A stretch of 64,000 nucleotides of DNA from an uncultured Rhodospirillaceae bacterium (GTDB lineage Bacteria; Pseudomonadota; Alphaproteobacteria; Rhodospirillales; UBA2165): NCBI GenBank assembly GCA_913020445.1, contig CAJWAR010000008.1, positions 1-64,000 on the forward strand, read 5' to 3'. The position numbers were made by a program, and so were the translations under genes. Under the pieces are notes generated by a model, which had not been told where the DNA came from, did not search any database, and saw only the letters and a program-made list of their open reading frames with translations. Within the stretch, counting starts at the first letter, position 1. Each line of letters begins with the position of its first letter. Of the stretch, positions 42,073 to 50,990 are shown piece by piece.

Positions 42073-42495
42073 GACCATCGCCGCCGAAACAGCAATATTG
42101 AGACTGCGCATCTCCGGCGACATCGGCACTGCTACGCGGGCATCAACTGCATCGTGGACGTCGCCCGGCACGCCGGCGCTTTCCCGGCCCAACAATAAAA
42201 TATCGGCCGGCTGAAATTCGAAATCCGTATAGGGTGTGTCGGCTTTGGTGGTGAGCAGAACGATTCGCGCTTTGGTATCGCGGGCTGCGTTATTTTCGAT
42301 AAATTTAGCCCAGGAGCCATGCTTAGTGAGCTCGACTTGATCGAGATAATCCATACCGGCGCGCTTTAAACGGCGGTCACTGAAGACAAAGCCGCAGGGC
42401 TCAATAATGTCAACGCTGATGCCAAAACAGGCTGCTAAACGCAGGATTGTCCCGGTATTTTGAGGGATATCCGGCTCGAAGAGGGCTAATCGCAT
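42031..42495 (-). CDS. trmL: tRNA (cytidine(34)-2'-O)-methyltransferase
   Basis: A compact 154-residue SPOUT methyltransferase that methylates the wobble ribose of certain tRNA-Leu. MRLALFEPDIPQNTGTILRLA, LLGRESAGVP and VPMSPEMRSLNIAVSAA are the three SPOUT motifs. Its placement beside petABC, divergent from them, is common in alphaproteobacteria. The 3-prime end overlaps the radical SAM gene. Confidence 0.94.
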   Translation of the reverse strand: MRLALFEPDIPQNTGTILRLAACFGISVDIIEPCGFVFSDRRLKRAGMDYLDQVELTKHGSWAKFIENNAARDTKARIVLLTTKADTPYTDFEFQPADILLLGRESAGVPGDVHDAVDARVAVPMSPEMRSLNIAVSAAMVLGEALRQTDGFPS

Positions 42496-42749
42496 AAAAG
42501 TTACACCTTTTGTTTATTCTAAATCTAATAAAAACCTGCAAAAACCACACGAATTCGGGGACTTTTTCCCCAAAAAATCAGCATTTTATCGGGCATTTTG
42601 CCTTTTCTAATCAGATATTCTGCATTATACCTTGCCCCATTCAAAGACCTGGACACTGTGAATTCAAAAAATAATCCCCATTTATGCGTTAGTTACTTTT
42701 GCTAAGGACTGAACATCCGGAATTAGCCGGTGTGAAAGAGGAAATAGGT

Positions 42750-43322
42750 ATGGCTGATACAGCTTCAACCGCAGAGGGCACGGCAAACGGTTCGTCAGAC
42801 GACTCGCACGACGATACCAAGCGTGACTTTCTTTTATATTCAACGATAGCCGTCGGTGCTGCGGGCACGGTGATGGCCGCATGGCCCTTCATTGATATCA
42901 TGAACCCGTCGAAAGACGTGCTCGCTTTGGCTTCGACCGAGCTTGATATTTCGTCAGTCGAGGAAGGCCAAAGCATTACCGCCATTTGGCGCGGCAAGCC
43001 GATATTTGTGCGCCGCCGGACGGCGAAGGAAATAGAAACCGCTCAGGCCACGGAATTGAAAGACCTCCCCGACCCTGAAGCCGATAAGGATCGGGTCAAA
43101 AAAAGTCAGTGGCTGGTCATGATCGGTGTTTGCACCCATCTCGGCTGTATACCGCTGGGCCAAAAAAGCGGCGATACCAAAGGTGAATTTGGTGGCTGGT
43201 TCTGCCCCTGTCACGGATCGCACTATGATACTTCCGGACGTATTCGCAAAGGTCCGGCACCGAAGAATTTGCCGATACCGCCGTATAAATTCATCGATGA
43301 CACAAACATTCTTATAGGTTAG
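42750..43322 (+). CDS. petA: Ubiquinol-cytochrome c reductase Rieske iron-sulfur subunit
   Basis: Electron-transfer subunit of the bc1 complex, about 190 residues from MADTAS, chosen because GAGGAA lies about 8 bases upstream; a start at 42699 would add 17 residues. The N-terminal [16 protein letters not shown] is a Tat-like anchor, with Lys-Arg instead of the strict twin Arg. The [2Fe-2S] ligands lie in CTHLGC and CPCHGS. First gene of petABC. Confidence 0.96.
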   Translation: MADTASTAEGTANGSSDDSHDDTKRDFLLYSTIAVGAAGTVMAAWPFIDIMNPSKDVLALASTELDISSVEEGQSITAIWRGKPIFVRRRTAKEIETAQATELKDLPDPEADKDRVKKSQWLVMIGVCTHLGCIPLGQKSGDTKGEFGGWFCPCHGSHYDTSGRIRKGPAPKNLPIPPYKFIDDTNILIG

Positions 43323-43333
43323 GGAGCCAAAAC

Positions 43334-44614
43334 ATGAGCACGCCAACCTGGAAAAATCCTATCGTTCAATGGGTCGATCACCGCTTACCGATCGTTACCT
43401 TTCTCGATCATGCGATTGTAAAATACCCGACACCGCGCAATCTGAACTACTGGTGGAATTTTGGCTCACTCGCCGGCCTTATTCTGGTCATTATGATCGG
43501 AACCGGGATCATTCTCGCGATGAGTTACACCCCTCATACGTCGATGGCTTTCGATTCCGTTGAACGCATTATGCGGGACGTTAATTATGGCTGGTTGATC
43601 CGCTATCTCCACATGAACGGCGGATCAATGTTCTTTATTGCTGTCTACATCCACATTTTCCGCGGTATGTATTACGGCTCCTATAAAGAGCCACGTGAAT
43701 TGCTATGGATCATCGGTATTTTTATCTTCTTCGCCATGATGTCCACGGCCTTCTTAGGCTATGTGCTGCCCTGGGGCCAAATGAGCTTTTGGGGCGCAAC
43801 GGTTATCACCAATTTATTCTCAATCATTCCGTTCTTTGGTGAGTCCATCGTGCAATGGCTGTGGGGTGGCTTCTCGATCGACAATCCGACTTTGAATAAA
43901 TTCTATTCTTTGCATTATCTCATGCCGTTTGTGATTTTTGCTTTGGTGTTTGTCCATTTGTGGGCGCTGCACACGCATAAATCCAGCAACCCCTTGGGTA
44001 TTGAGGTTAAAGGGGACGAAGATGAAATTCCTTTCCATCCCTATTACACGGCGAAAGATGCTTACGGTGTCGGCCTATTCCTAATTTTCTTCTTAGGCTT
44101 CACGTTCTTTGCACCGAACTTCTTTGGTGAGCCGGACAACTATATCGAAGCCAATCCATTGGTTACGCCAACGCATATTGTGCCGGAATGGTATTTCCTG
44201 CCGTTTTACGCGATCCTGCGTGCGGTGCCGGATAACTTTGTCGATGTCTGGGGCATCCTGCCAGTAATTATTTCGGCGAAAGCCGCCGGCGTGATTGCCA
44301 TGTTCGCCTCGATCCTATTGTTGCTGGTGTTGCCTTGGCTGGACACTTCAAAAGTCAGAAGCGCAAAGTTCCGGCCGACCTATTTTTGGCTATTTTGGTT
44401 ATTTGTCATCGATACGATTATCTTGGGCTTTATGGGCGCCAAGCCTGCCGAAGGAACCTTTTTGCTCATTGGACGATTGGCGACCGCCTATTATTTCCTC
44501 CATCTGGTGATTTTTATTCCACTGGTTGGTAAATTCGAGAAAACCAAACCATTGCCAGAAAGTATTAGCGCGGCAGTAACTGCCGGCGGATCTGATGCGA
44601 AGGAGGGCAGCTAA
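43334..44614 (+). CDS. petB: Ubiquinol-cytochrome c reductase cytochrome b
   Basis: A 426-residue eight-helix membrane subunit of the bc1 complex that binds both b hemes and the quinone sites. [14 protein letters not shown], the histidine pairs in helices B and D (e.g. [19 protein letters not shown]), and the Qo-site [13 protein letters not shown] are present. Its stop overlaps the petC start (TAATG). Confidence 0.97.
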   Translation: MSTPTWKNPIVQWVDHRLPIVTFLDHAIVKYPTPRNLNYWWNFGSLAGLILVIMIGTGIILAMSYTPHTSMAFDSVERIMRDVNYGWLIRYLHMNGGSMFFIAVYIHIFRGMYYGSYKEPRELLWIIGIFIFFAMMSTAFLGYVLPWGQMSFWGATVITNLFSIIPFFGESIVQWLWGGFSIDNPTLNKFYSLHYLMPFVIFALVFVHLWALHTHKSSNPLGIEVKGDEDEIPFHPYYTAKDAYGVGLFLIFFLGFTFFAPNFFGEPDNYIEANPLVTPTHIVPEWYFLPFYAILRAVPDNFVDVWGILPVIISAKAAGVIAMFASILLLLVLPWLDTSKVRSAKFRPTYFWLFWLFVIDTIILGFMGAKPAEGTFLLIGRLATAYYFLHLVIFIPLVGKFEKTKPLPESISAAVTAGGSDAKEGS

Positions 44615-45402
44615 TGTTTAAAAAAATCCTTATCGTTGCCTTCGTTTTTGCACTTTTTTCCAGCATCAACGCTGGCCCGCTACAAGCCGCCGAGGGGGCC
44701 GCGCATCCGGCATCCCAGGAATGGACGACCGACGGTCTGTTTGGTTTCTTTGATCGCAAACAACTCAAGCGCGGCTGGCAGGTTTACAGCGAAATCTGTG
44801 CGTCGTGCCATTCTGTGCGCCTGGTTTATTACCGCCATCTTGAGGAAATCGGATTTTCTCCGGATGAAGTAAAAAAGATCGCGGCTGAAGCGGAAGTGGC
44901 AGCCGGTCCCAACGAGGACGGTGAGACCCATAACGATGGCGAGCTTATTGTGCGCCCCGGTAAACCGTTCGATAAGATCGTCTCACCTTACCCGAACGAT
45001 CTTGCCGCTCGGGCAGCAAATGCTGGTGCGTTGCCGCCTGATCTGTCTTTGATGACCAAAGCCCGGAAAAATGGCGCCAATTATTTGCATGCCTTGTTGA
45101 CTGGCTATAAAGAGGCGCCAGCGGACTTTAAATTAACAGAAGACATGAACTACAACCCGTATTTCCCGGGATCACAAATCGCCATGGGCGAACCTTTGAG
45201 CGATGATGGTGTCGAATATGCCGACGGTACCAAAGCGACGGTTGATCAAATGTCGAAAGACATAACAGCCTTTTTAGTTTGGGCCGCCGAACCTGAATTG
45301 GAAGAGCGTAAGCGCATGGGCGTCAAGGTGATGCTGTTCCTGATTATCTTTACCGCCATGCTCTATGCGGTGAAACGTCAAGTTTGGGCCAAGCTGCATT
45401 AA
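44614..45402 (+). CDS. petC: Ubiquinol-cytochrome c reductase cytochrome c1
   Basis: A 262-residue c-type heme subunit. A cleavable signal peptide (ILIVAFVFALFSSINAGPLQA) targets the periplasm. The heme motif is CASCH, and a methionine ligand is probably in the NPYFPGSQIAMGEPL region. The C-terminal helix (VMLFLIIFTAMLYAV) anchors it to the membrane. Last gene of petABC; a strong terminator follows 35 bases later. Confidence 0.96.
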   Translation: MFKKILIVAFVFALFSSINAGPLQAAEGAAHPASQEWTTDGLFGFFDRKQLKRGWQVYSEICASCHSVRLVYYRHLEEIGFSPDEVKKIAAEAEVAAGPNEDGETHNDGELIVRPGKPFDKIVSPYPNDLAARAANAGALPPDLSLMTKARKNGANYLHALLTGYKEAPADFKLTEDMNYNPYFPGSQIAMGEPLSDDGVEYADGTKATVDQMSKDITAFLVWAAEPELEERKRMGVKVMLFLIIFTAMLYAVKRQVWAKLH

Positions 45403-45436
45403 AATATCTGTTTTCGAAGAATTTATTTGAAGTAGG

Positions 45437-45477
45437 GGCGTTTAGATAGTTTAAGCTATCTGAACGCCTTTATTTTT
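45437..45477 (+). terminator. Rho-independent terminator after petABC
   Basis: GGCGTTTAGATAG (45437-45449) pairs with CTATCTGAACGCC (45456-45468) over 13 bp with one G-U, around a 6-base loop, and is followed by a T-rich run (45469-45477). The run ends directly against the ribosome site of the cyclophilin gene. No separate promoter fits between them, so the cyclophilin may depend on read-through or on an upstream promoter. Confidence 0.85.
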
Positions 45478-45489
45478 GGGAGTACAAGA

Positions 45490-46071
45490 ATGAAAAATCT
45501 AATTGTGGCGCTATTGCCTTTTGTGGCGGCTTTTGCCATTGCCGGCACTCTAGAGGCCGCCGGTAAACCGAAAGTTCATTTCAAAACCAATGTTGGTGAT
45601 TTCACCATCGAGCTGGAACCGGAGAAGGCGCCGCAAACCGTCGCTAACTTTCTGCAATATGTACGGGAGGGCCATTATGATGGCATGATTTTCCACCGCG
45701 TGATTAAGGCATTTATGATCCAGGGCGGTGGCTTTGATACAAAATACGATAAAAAACCAACCCGGGGACCAATCCCGAATGAAGCGGATAAAGGGATACC
45801 GAACGAACGCGGCACCATCGCGATGGCCAGGACCGGTGATCCCCATTCGGCGACCAATCAGTTTTTTATCAATGTAAAGTTTAACGGCTTTCTCAATTAT
45901 CGTTCAAAGACTCAGCAGGGCTGGGGTTATACCGCCTTTGGCCGGGTGATTGATGGCATGAACATTGTCGGTCGAATATCCAGGATGGAAACGGGTCCGG
46001 GCGGACCTTTCCCAACCGATGTGCCGCAAAAACAAGTGGTAATCGAGAAAGCAAAAATTATTTCTGAGTAG
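45490..46071 (+). CDS. Periplasmic cyclophilin-type peptidyl-prolyl isomerase
   Basis: A 193-residue protein with a signal peptide (NLIVALLPFVAAFAIAGTLEAAG) and a bacterial cyclophilin fold. MIFHRVIKAFMIQGG, IAMARTGDPHSATNQFFIN and GYTAFGRVIDGM are typical and include the catalytic Arg. It catalyses proline cis-trans isomerisation in exported proteins. The start has a GGGAG site 7 bases upstream. mtnP follows after 11 bases. Confidence 0.93.
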   Translation: MKNLIVALLPFVAAFAIAGTLEAAGKPKVHFKTNVGDFTIELEPEKAPQTVANFLQYVREGHYDGMIFHRVIKAFMIQGGGFDTKYDKKPTRGPIPNEADKGIPNERGTIAMARTGDPHSATNQFFINVKFNGFLNYRSKTQQGWGYTAFGRVIDGMNIVGRISRMETGPGGPFPTDVPQKQVVIEKAKIISE

Positions 46072-46082
46072 GGGGAACTAAA

Positions 46083-46955
46083 ATGTCTGGGACACCAATC
46101 ATTGGTATCATTGGCGGCAGCGGTTTATATGAAATTGACGGGCTGACCAATACGCGCTGGGAGCGGGTCCAAAGCCCCTTCGGGCCGACTTCGGACGAGT
46201 TTCTGTTTGGTGAGTTGGATGGGCTGCAATTGGTGTTTCTGCCGCGTCATGGCCGCGGTCATAAAATTCCACCGTCTGAGCTAAATTTTCGCGCCAATAT
46301 CGATGCCCTCAAACGCGCCGGCGTGACGGAGATTATATCCTTATCGGCTTGCGGATCGTTTAAGGAAGAACTTGACCCCGGCACCTTTGTCATTGCCGAT
46401 CAATTCATCGACCGGACTTTCGCACGGGTTAAAAGTTTCTTTGGCACCGGTATGGTGGCCCATGTTGGCTTTGGCCACCCGGTTTGTTCCCGGCTTGGCG
46501 ATGCGCTGGAAGCAGGTGCCAAGGTGCTTGATATTAAAACCCAACGCGGCGGCACCTATCTCGCCATGGAAGGACCACAGTTCTCGACCCTCGCCGAGTC
46601 TAAGCTTTATAAATCCTGGGATTGCGATGTCATCGGCATGACAAATATGCCGGAAGCCAAGCTCGCCCGTGAAGCTGAGATGTGCTACGCGACGGTTGCG
46701 ATGGTGACCGATTTTGATTGCTGGCATCCGGATCATGATCACGTGACGGTCGATGCGATCATTAAAGTTTTGCTCGGCAACGCTGATAATGCGCGCTCTC
46801 TAGTTAAAGAAGTTGTGCCTAAATTGTCGGGCCGCACAGAGTTGTGCTCGGATGGCTGTCACACTGCCCTTGAAAATGCGCTGATCACGGCTCCGGAAGC
46901 CCGCGACCCGGATGTCTGCGCCAAGCTCGATGCGGTCGCCGGTAGGGTTCTGTAA
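46083..46955 (+). CDS. mtnP: S-methyl-5'-thioadenosine phosphorylase
   Basis: Converts methylthioadenosine to adenine and methylthioribose 1-phosphate, the first step of methionine salvage. The 290-residue sequence opens with IIGIIGGSGLYEIDGL. PRHGRGHKIPPSELNFRAN and EGPQFSTLAES are phosphorylase motifs, and NMPEAKLAREAEMCYA the purine site. It directly precedes mtnA (3 bases), which uses its product. Confidence 0.95.
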   Translation: MSGTPIIGIIGGSGLYEIDGLTNTRWERVQSPFGPTSDEFLFGELDGLQLVFLPRHGRGHKIPPSELNFRANIDALKRAGVTEIISLSACGSFKEELDPGTFVIADQFIDRTFARVKSFFGTGMVAHVGFGHPVCSRLGDALEAGAKVLDIKTQRGGTYLAMEGPQFSTLAESKLYKSWDCDVIGMTNMPEAKLAREAEMCYATVAMVTDFDCWHPDHDHVTVDAIIKVLLGNADNARSLVKEVVPKLSGRTELCSDGCHTALENALITAPEARDPDVCAKLDAVAGRVL

Positions 46956-46958
46956 GTT

Positions 46959-48050
46959 ATGAAAGTTAACGGCACCCCTTATCGGACGATCTGGCTGGCC
47001 GAAGATGGTTGGGCGGCGGAGATCATTGATCAGACCAAACTGCCCCATGAGTTTATCACCGTGCGCCTTGAAACCATGCAGGATGCTGCCATTGCCATCA
47101 AAGATATGTGGGTGCGGGGTGCGCCCTTAATTGGCGCAACAGCAGCTTACGGTGTTGCTTTGGCAATGCGGCAAGATGTGTCAGATGCCAACCTAGCCGC
47201 CATGTATGATCATTTATTCGCGACCCGCCCGACAGCGGTTAATCTGCGCTGGGCCTTGGATGATATGAAATCGTTGTTAACCCCTCTACCGGAAAGTGAA
47301 CGGCAAGCAGCGGCCTATAAACGAGCTGCCGAGATTTGCGATGAAGATGTTGAGATTTGCTCGAACATTGGTGAACATGGTGCGGCCATCATCAAGGCAA
47401 TATCTGAAAAGAAAAACGGTGCAACGGTTAATATTCTAACCCATTGCAACGCCGGCTGGCTGGCGACGGTCGATTGGGGCACGGCCCTGGCGCCGATCTA
47501 TAAAGCCTTTAACGCCGGCATTGATGTCCATGTCTGGGCCGATGAAACCCGGCCCCGTAATCAAGGGGCTAGTTTGACAGCCTGGGAACTTGGCCAGCAC
47601 GGCGTTCCGCATACGGTCATTGTCGATAATGTCGGCGGCCATCTGATGCAGCATGGCGAAGTTGACTTGGTGATTACCGGCACCGACCGGACAACCTTTA
47701 CCGGCGATGTCTGCAATAAGATCGGCACCTATCTCAAAGCCTTGGCAGCGCATGACAACGATGTGCCGTTTTATGTCGGCCTGCCATCACCGACCATCGA
47801 TTGGACCGTCGAAGATGGTGTGCGTGATATTCCAATTGAGGAGCGTGACGCCACCGAAGTGACGGTGATGACCGGGCGCGACAGCTCCGGTGCGGTCTCG
47901 GATGTGCAAATAACCCCGGACGGCTCGCCGGCGGCTAATTACGCTTTTGATGTGACGCCGAGGCGTTTGGTTACGGGGCTGATTACTGAGCGCGGCGTCA
48001 GTGAAGCAAGTGCCGAGGGTTTAAAAAAACTTTTTCCAGAATTTGCCTAA
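46959..48050 (+). CDS. mtnA: S-methyl-5-thioribose-1-phosphate isomerase
   Basis: Isomerises methylthioribose 1-phosphate to methylthioribulose 1-phosphate. The 363-residue sequence has the eIF2B-related isomerase motifs [23 protein letters not shown] (catalytic Cys) and [18 protein letters not shown] [17 protein letters not shown] (catalytic Asp). Later genes of the salvage pathway are not in this window. Confidence 0.96.
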   Translation: MKVNGTPYRTIWLAEDGWAAEIIDQTKLPHEFITVRLETMQDAAIAIKDMWVRGAPLIGATAAYGVALAMRQDVSDANLAAMYDHLFATRPTAVNLRWALDDMKSLLTPLPESERQAAAYKRAAEICDEDVEICSNIGEHGAAIIKAISEKKNGATVNILTHCNAGWLATVDWGTALAPIYKAFNAGIDVHVWADETRPRNQGASLTAWELGQHGVPHTVIVDNVGGHLMQHGEVDLVITGTDRTTFTGDVCNKIGTYLKALAAHDNDVPFYVGLPSPTIDWTVEDGVRDIPIEERDATEVTVMTGRDSSGAVSDVQITPDGSPAANYAFDVTPRRLVTGLITERGVSEASAEGLKKLFPEFA

Positions 48051-48090
48051 CGCGGTAGCCGGAGCTTATTGCCGCACGACAAATCCCAAG

Positions 48091-48107
48091 TGTCTATATA
48101 TCGGACA
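48091..48107. promoter_or_regulatory. TAXI operator copy 1 (TGTC-N9-GACA)
   Basis: TGTCTATATATCGGACA, an inverted repeat TGTC/GACA, lies 137 bases before the first TAXI gene and 40 bases upstream of its -35. The same 17-bp element, with similar flanks and position, recurs ahead of the other two TAXI genes. It is probably the binding site of a common regulator, not identified in the window. Confidence 0.62.
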
Positions 48108-48142
48108 ACACGAAAAAAGTTATATTTTCAGTGATTCTAAGA

Positions 48143-48238
48143 ATTTCTTTCAAGACTCGAAAAATCCCATATGCTAGGATTTTAAAGTAAGCACACAAAA
48201 TAATGTGCAAAAAAATTATAATTTCAAACAGGAAGGAA
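48143..48238 (+). repeat. Duplicated promoter/leader block, copy 1
   Basis: This 96-base block matches 49551-49646 without gaps, differing at 9 positions by eye (about 91 percent identity). It carries the promoter, a GCAC...GTGC dyad, an A-rich run and the GGAAGGAA ribosome site, and so documents recent duplication of the whole transcription start region of two TAXI genes. Confidence 0.85.
48148..48176 (+). promoter_or_regulatory. TAXI promoter, unit 1
   Basis: TTTCAA (48148-48153) and TATGCTA (48170-48176) with a 16-bp gap. The pattern TWTCAAGAC plus TRTGCTA with the same 16-bp spacing is kept in all three TAXI units, which makes a real promoter more likely than the match to consensus alone. 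Confidence 0.5.
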
Positions 48239-48243
48239 AATTC

Positions 48244-49299
48244 ATGAAACGGATTTTATTAGCCGGCGTCGCGACTCTTTTTGCGGCTAGCATCGCTTCA
48301 AATTCTACGGTAGCTCAAAGCTTAAAATTATCAATGGCCGCAGCACAGCCTGGCGGCGCAACCGATATATCGGCGAAGAATTTAGCTGAAGTTGCCGCAG
48401 CAAATAATATTGCCTCAATTCAGGTTCAAGTTGGCCAAGTTCTCACCAAAACGATGGTGCAGGTAGCTCAGGAAAAAACAGACCTTTCTGCCGGTGCATT
48501 TATTCTTAGTTTTTTGATGTCGAAAGGCCTTGGCCCCTATTCCGGTCTCGGAAAAGAAAAAGGGAAGGTGCTGGCAAGTAATTTGCGTCTGCTATATCCA
48601 TTTCACCTGGCGGGATTTTATCTCATTGCCTACCAAAACACGGGCATTGATAGTTTTGATAAACTTAAGGGAAAAACCGTACACAATGGCCCACCCCGAG
48701 GCGGTGCCTTAATAACTGCGCGCCAGGTCATCCACCTGAGCGCAGGTCTGAAAGATGGCAAAGGCTATAAGGGTAAGCAAATTGCCTGGGGCCAGGCAAA
48801 CTCAATATTTCTCGATCGTTCGGTAGATGCCGCCGTTCGCCCCGGCACTAATCCGGCGTCATATATACCGATCCTGATGGCAGCGGGGAAACTCAATATG
48901 GTCTCTGTTCCCAAAGCAAAGTATCAAAGTAAGACGTGGCAGAAATATCTGAATGCTCCGGGAAACGCGCCGTCGATCACGCCGATTAGCGATTTCAGTC
49001 ATTATGGCAGCGGCGTCAAAATAATCTCAGAGGACGATAAGTTCCGGACGGTTGCGGCCACCGGTGGAAATTTTGTCAATAAGAATATGAATAAGAAGCT
49101 GGCCAAAGCATTAACCGCTGCGTTTATCAAAAATATACCTGGGCTGATGAGAAAAGCGCCTTTCACCAAAGGCCAATTATTTGGTGAGATTTCGACTAAG
49201 AAAATGGGCATTTGTAATGCCAAGGTTAAATTACACCCGGGCGCTGTTGAAGCATGGGAGGAAGCCGGTCATAAAGTGGATGCTTGCGCCAAACCTTAG
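48244..49299 (+). CDS. TAXI-family TRAP transporter solute receptor, copy 1
   Basis: A 351-residue periplasmic binding protein. The start is set at MKRILLAGV with GGAAGGAA upstream; a 13-codon longer frame is unlikely. The signal peptide ends near TVAQ-SLK. Shared TAXI landmarks are the AAAQPGGATDIS opening, GLGPYSGLGKEKGKVLA, HNGPPRGGALITAR and the end HPGAVEAWEEAGHK. A C-terminal cysteine pair (GIC and DAC) is conserved in all three copies and could form a disulfide. The ligand is unknown. It has its own operator, promoter and terminator; the permease is encoded after copy 3. Confidence 0.92.
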   Translation: MKRILLAGVATLFAASIASNSTVAQSLKLSMAAAQPGGATDISAKNLAEVAAANNIASIQVQVGQVLTKTMVQVAQEKTDLSAGAFILSFLMSKGLGPYSGLGKEKGKVLASNLRLLYPFHLAGFYLIAYQNTGIDSFDKLKGKTVHNGPPRGGALITARQVIHLSAGLKDGKGYKGKQIAWGQANSIFLDRSVDAAVRPGTNPASYIPILMAAGKLNMVSVPKAKYQSKTWQKYLNAPGNAPSITPISDFSHYGSGVKIISEDDKFRTVAATGGNFVNKNMNKKLAKALTAAFIKNIPGLMRKAPFTKGQLFGEISTKKMGICNAKVKLHPGAVEAWEEAGHKVDACAKP

Positions 49300-49331
49300 C
49301 CCTTGCCGTTAGTTAATGGTACTATCAGAAT

Positions 49332-49364
49332 GAGCCGGAGTGCATAGTGTGCTCCGGCTCTTGT
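49332..49364 (+). terminator. Terminator after TAXI copy 1
   Basis: GAGCCGGAG (49332-49340) pairs with CTCCGGCTC (49352-49360) and is followed by TTGTTG. The sequence AGCCGGAGTG is shared with the terminators after copies 2 and 3, so the terminator was duplicated together with the gene. Confidence 0.8.
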
Positions 49365-49497
49365 TGATCATAGAGAAATACGAAAATCTGTGTTTAAGCA
49401 GATGAAGAGGCTGGGAAATCAATACGCGTTTTGTCAGAATTTCCGGTGGAAAAGAAAGATGATTTAGCTAATACCGAATTCAAATTTAAAAAATCAA

Positions 49498-49514
49498 TGT
49501 CTACGGATTGGACA
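49498..49514. promoter_or_regulatory. TAXI operator copy 2 (TGTC-N9-GACA)
   Basis: TGTCTACGGATTGGACA lies 41 bases upstream of the unit 2 promoter and 138 bases before the ATG. It differs from copy 3 at one base and from copy 1 mainly in the central bases, while the TGTC and GACA half-sites are unchanged in all three. The remaining parts of the 353-base gap between TAXI genes 1 and 2 (49365-49497) show nothing recognisable. Confidence 0.65.
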
Positions 49515-49550
49515 AAATAAAATAAGGTTAATTAGAGTTAAAAATAGCGG

Positions 49551-49646
49551 ATTTCTTTCAAGACTTCCAAAATCCCCTATGCTAGGTTTTTAGAGTAAGC
49601 ACATAAAATAACGTGCAAAAAAATTATAATTTTAAACAGGAAGGAA
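49551..49646 (+). repeat. Duplicated promoter/leader block, copy 2
   Basis: Second copy of the 96-base block found at 48143-48238, gap-free with 9 differences. It runs from the promoter through the ribosome site of TAXI gene 2. The third unit keeps only the promoter core and the TCAGGAAGGAA ribosome site, so it diverged earlier. Confidence 0.85.
49556..49584 (+). promoter_or_regulatory. TAXI promoter, unit 2
   Basis: TTTCAA (49556-49561), a 16-bp gap, then TATGCTA (49578-49584), as in unit 1. Confidence 0.5.
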
Positions 49647-49652
49647 CCAATC

Positions 49653-50699
49653 ATGAAAAAGTTATTGTTAGCTGGCGCAGCCTTATTGTTTGCCGCCGGT
49701 TCTGCTCAAGCCCAAGGGGTTAAATTAACCAGTGCCGCTGCTCAGCCGGGCGGCGCATCACATATATCCGCTAGTTTCCTAGCGGAAGTCGCTGCCGCTG
49801 AAAAAATTGCCACAATTCAAGTGCAAGTCGGACAAGTTTTAACTAAAACCATGGTTCAGGTTGCACAAGGAAAGAACGACATCACGGCAAGTGCCTTTAT
49901 CCTTAATTTCCTAATGTCCCGGGGTTTAGGACCGTATTCTGGTCTCGGCAAGGAAAAAGGCAAGGTATTGGCAGGTAATCTGCGATTGCTTTTCCCGTTC
50001 CATCTGGCCCACTTTGTTTTGGTCTCTTTTCAAACCTCGGGTATTGATAGCTATGCCAAGCTCAAAGGGAAAAGAGTACATAATGGTCCGCCACGTGGCG
50101 GTGCTCTTGTTACCGCCCGCAATGTCATCCGATTGAGTTCGGGAGGCTTATCAGAAGGCAAAGGTTATACCGGCAAGCAGATTGCTTGGGGACAAGCCAA
50201 TTCAATTTTCTTGGACGGGTCGGTAGATGCAGTCGTACGCCCCGCCACAAATCCAGCCTCTTGGATGCCGATATTTTTGGCAGCCGGCAAACTTAATATG
50301 GTTTCGGTGCCGAAGAAATTATTTGAAGGCAAAGCTTGGCAGAAATATTCCCATGCGCCCGGTAATGTTCCCGTTTTATTTCCGATTAAGGATCTTGCTC
50401 ACTATGGTCCAAATGTTCGTGTAATCTCAGCCGACAATATGTTCCGGTCGGTGGCAAATTCCGGTGGATCAATGGTTAATAAGAATATGAATAAAAAACT
50501 GGCCAAGGCGCTGACCGCTGCCTTTATTAAAAATGTGCCAGATTTATTCAGAAAAACGGCGTTTGCTAAAACCTCACATTTTGGCCACGTTGCTGATAAA
50601 AACTTTAATTTCTGCAAAGCCGGGATCAAATTTCATCCGGGTGCTGTCGAGGCTTGGGAAGAAGCTGGTCACAAGATCATCGCCTGCGCTAAGCCATAG
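49653..50699 (+). CDS. TAXI-family TRAP transporter solute receptor, copy 2
   Basis: A 348-residue periplasmic binding protein with a signal peptide ending AQA-QGV. It is paralogous to copies 1 and 3 along the whole length. Differences are concentrated in the segment after the HNGPPRGGAL motif and near the lobe surfaces (e.g. HFVLVSFQTSG where copy 1 has GFYLIAYQNTG; RPATNPASW where the others have RPGTNPA), so ligand preference may differ. The C-terminal cysteines (FC and IAC) are kept. Own operator, promoter, GGAAGGAA ribosome site and terminator. Confidence 0.92.
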   Translation: MKKLLLAGAALLFAAGSAQAQGVKLTSAAAQPGGASHISASFLAEVAAAEKIATIQVQVGQVLTKTMVQVAQGKNDITASAFILNFLMSRGLGPYSGLGKEKGKVLAGNLRLLFPFHLAHFVLVSFQTSGIDSYAKLKGKRVHNGPPRGGALVTARNVIRLSSGGLSEGKGYTGKQIAWGQANSIFLDGSVDAVVRPATNPASWMPIFLAAGKLNMVSVPKKLFEGKAWQKYSHAPGNVPVLFPIKDLAHYGPNVRVISADNMFRSVANSGGSMVNKNMNKKLAKALTAAFIKNVPDLFRKTAFAKTSHFGHVADKNFNFCKAGIKFHPGAVEAWEEAGHKIIACAKP

Positions 50700-50728
50700 A
50701 AGGCAAGATCAAGAAGATATTTGTCATG

Positions 50729-50764
50729 AGAGCCGGAGTGCAAAATGTACTCCGGCTCTTTTTT
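50729..50764 (+). terminator. Terminator after TAXI copy 2
   Basis: AGAGCCGGAGT (50729-50739) pairs perfectly with ACTCCGGCTCT (50749-50759), with further pairing inside, and a run of T ends at 50764. It is the strongest of the three sibling terminators. Confidence 0.9.
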
Positions 50765-50827
50765 CCAATTTATATTTTTAGGCTGCATCCAAGCAGAGTG
50801 AATAGGCAGAGGATTAAAATTACCTAA

Positions 50828-50844
50828 TGTCTGCGGATTGGACA
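50828..50844. promoter_or_regulatory. TAXI operator copy 3 (TGTC-N9-GACA)
   Basis: TGTCTGCGGATTGGACA lies 55 bases upstream of the unit 3 -35 and 146 bases before the ATG. It is nearly identical to copy 2 although the DNA between it and the gene has diverged strongly, which argues that the site is under selection. Confidence 0.65.
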
Positions 50845-50899
50845 GGTAAAAATAAAAGACATATGGGACACCAAAGAGGTATATGGGGCACAGGGTTTC

Positions 50900-50928
50900 T
50901 ATCAAGACACATAATTTATAGTGTGCTA
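50900..50928 (+). promoter_or_regulatory. TAXI promoter, unit 3
   Basis: TATCAA (50900-50905), a 16-bp gap, then TGTGCTA (50922-50928). The upstream TTTCT and following GAC are also kept. Conservation relative to units 1 and 2 is the main support. Confidence 0.42.
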
Positions 50929-50990
50929 CTTTGTCATCCAAATTACTAAGGTTTACATAGAAATAATTTTTAATCAGGAAGGAATTTTTC

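Noticed and set aside
42558..42576. GGGGA...TCCCC hairpin followed by A residues upstream of petA
   Set aside because: No T run follows on either strand in the right place, so it is not called a terminator; it may have no function.
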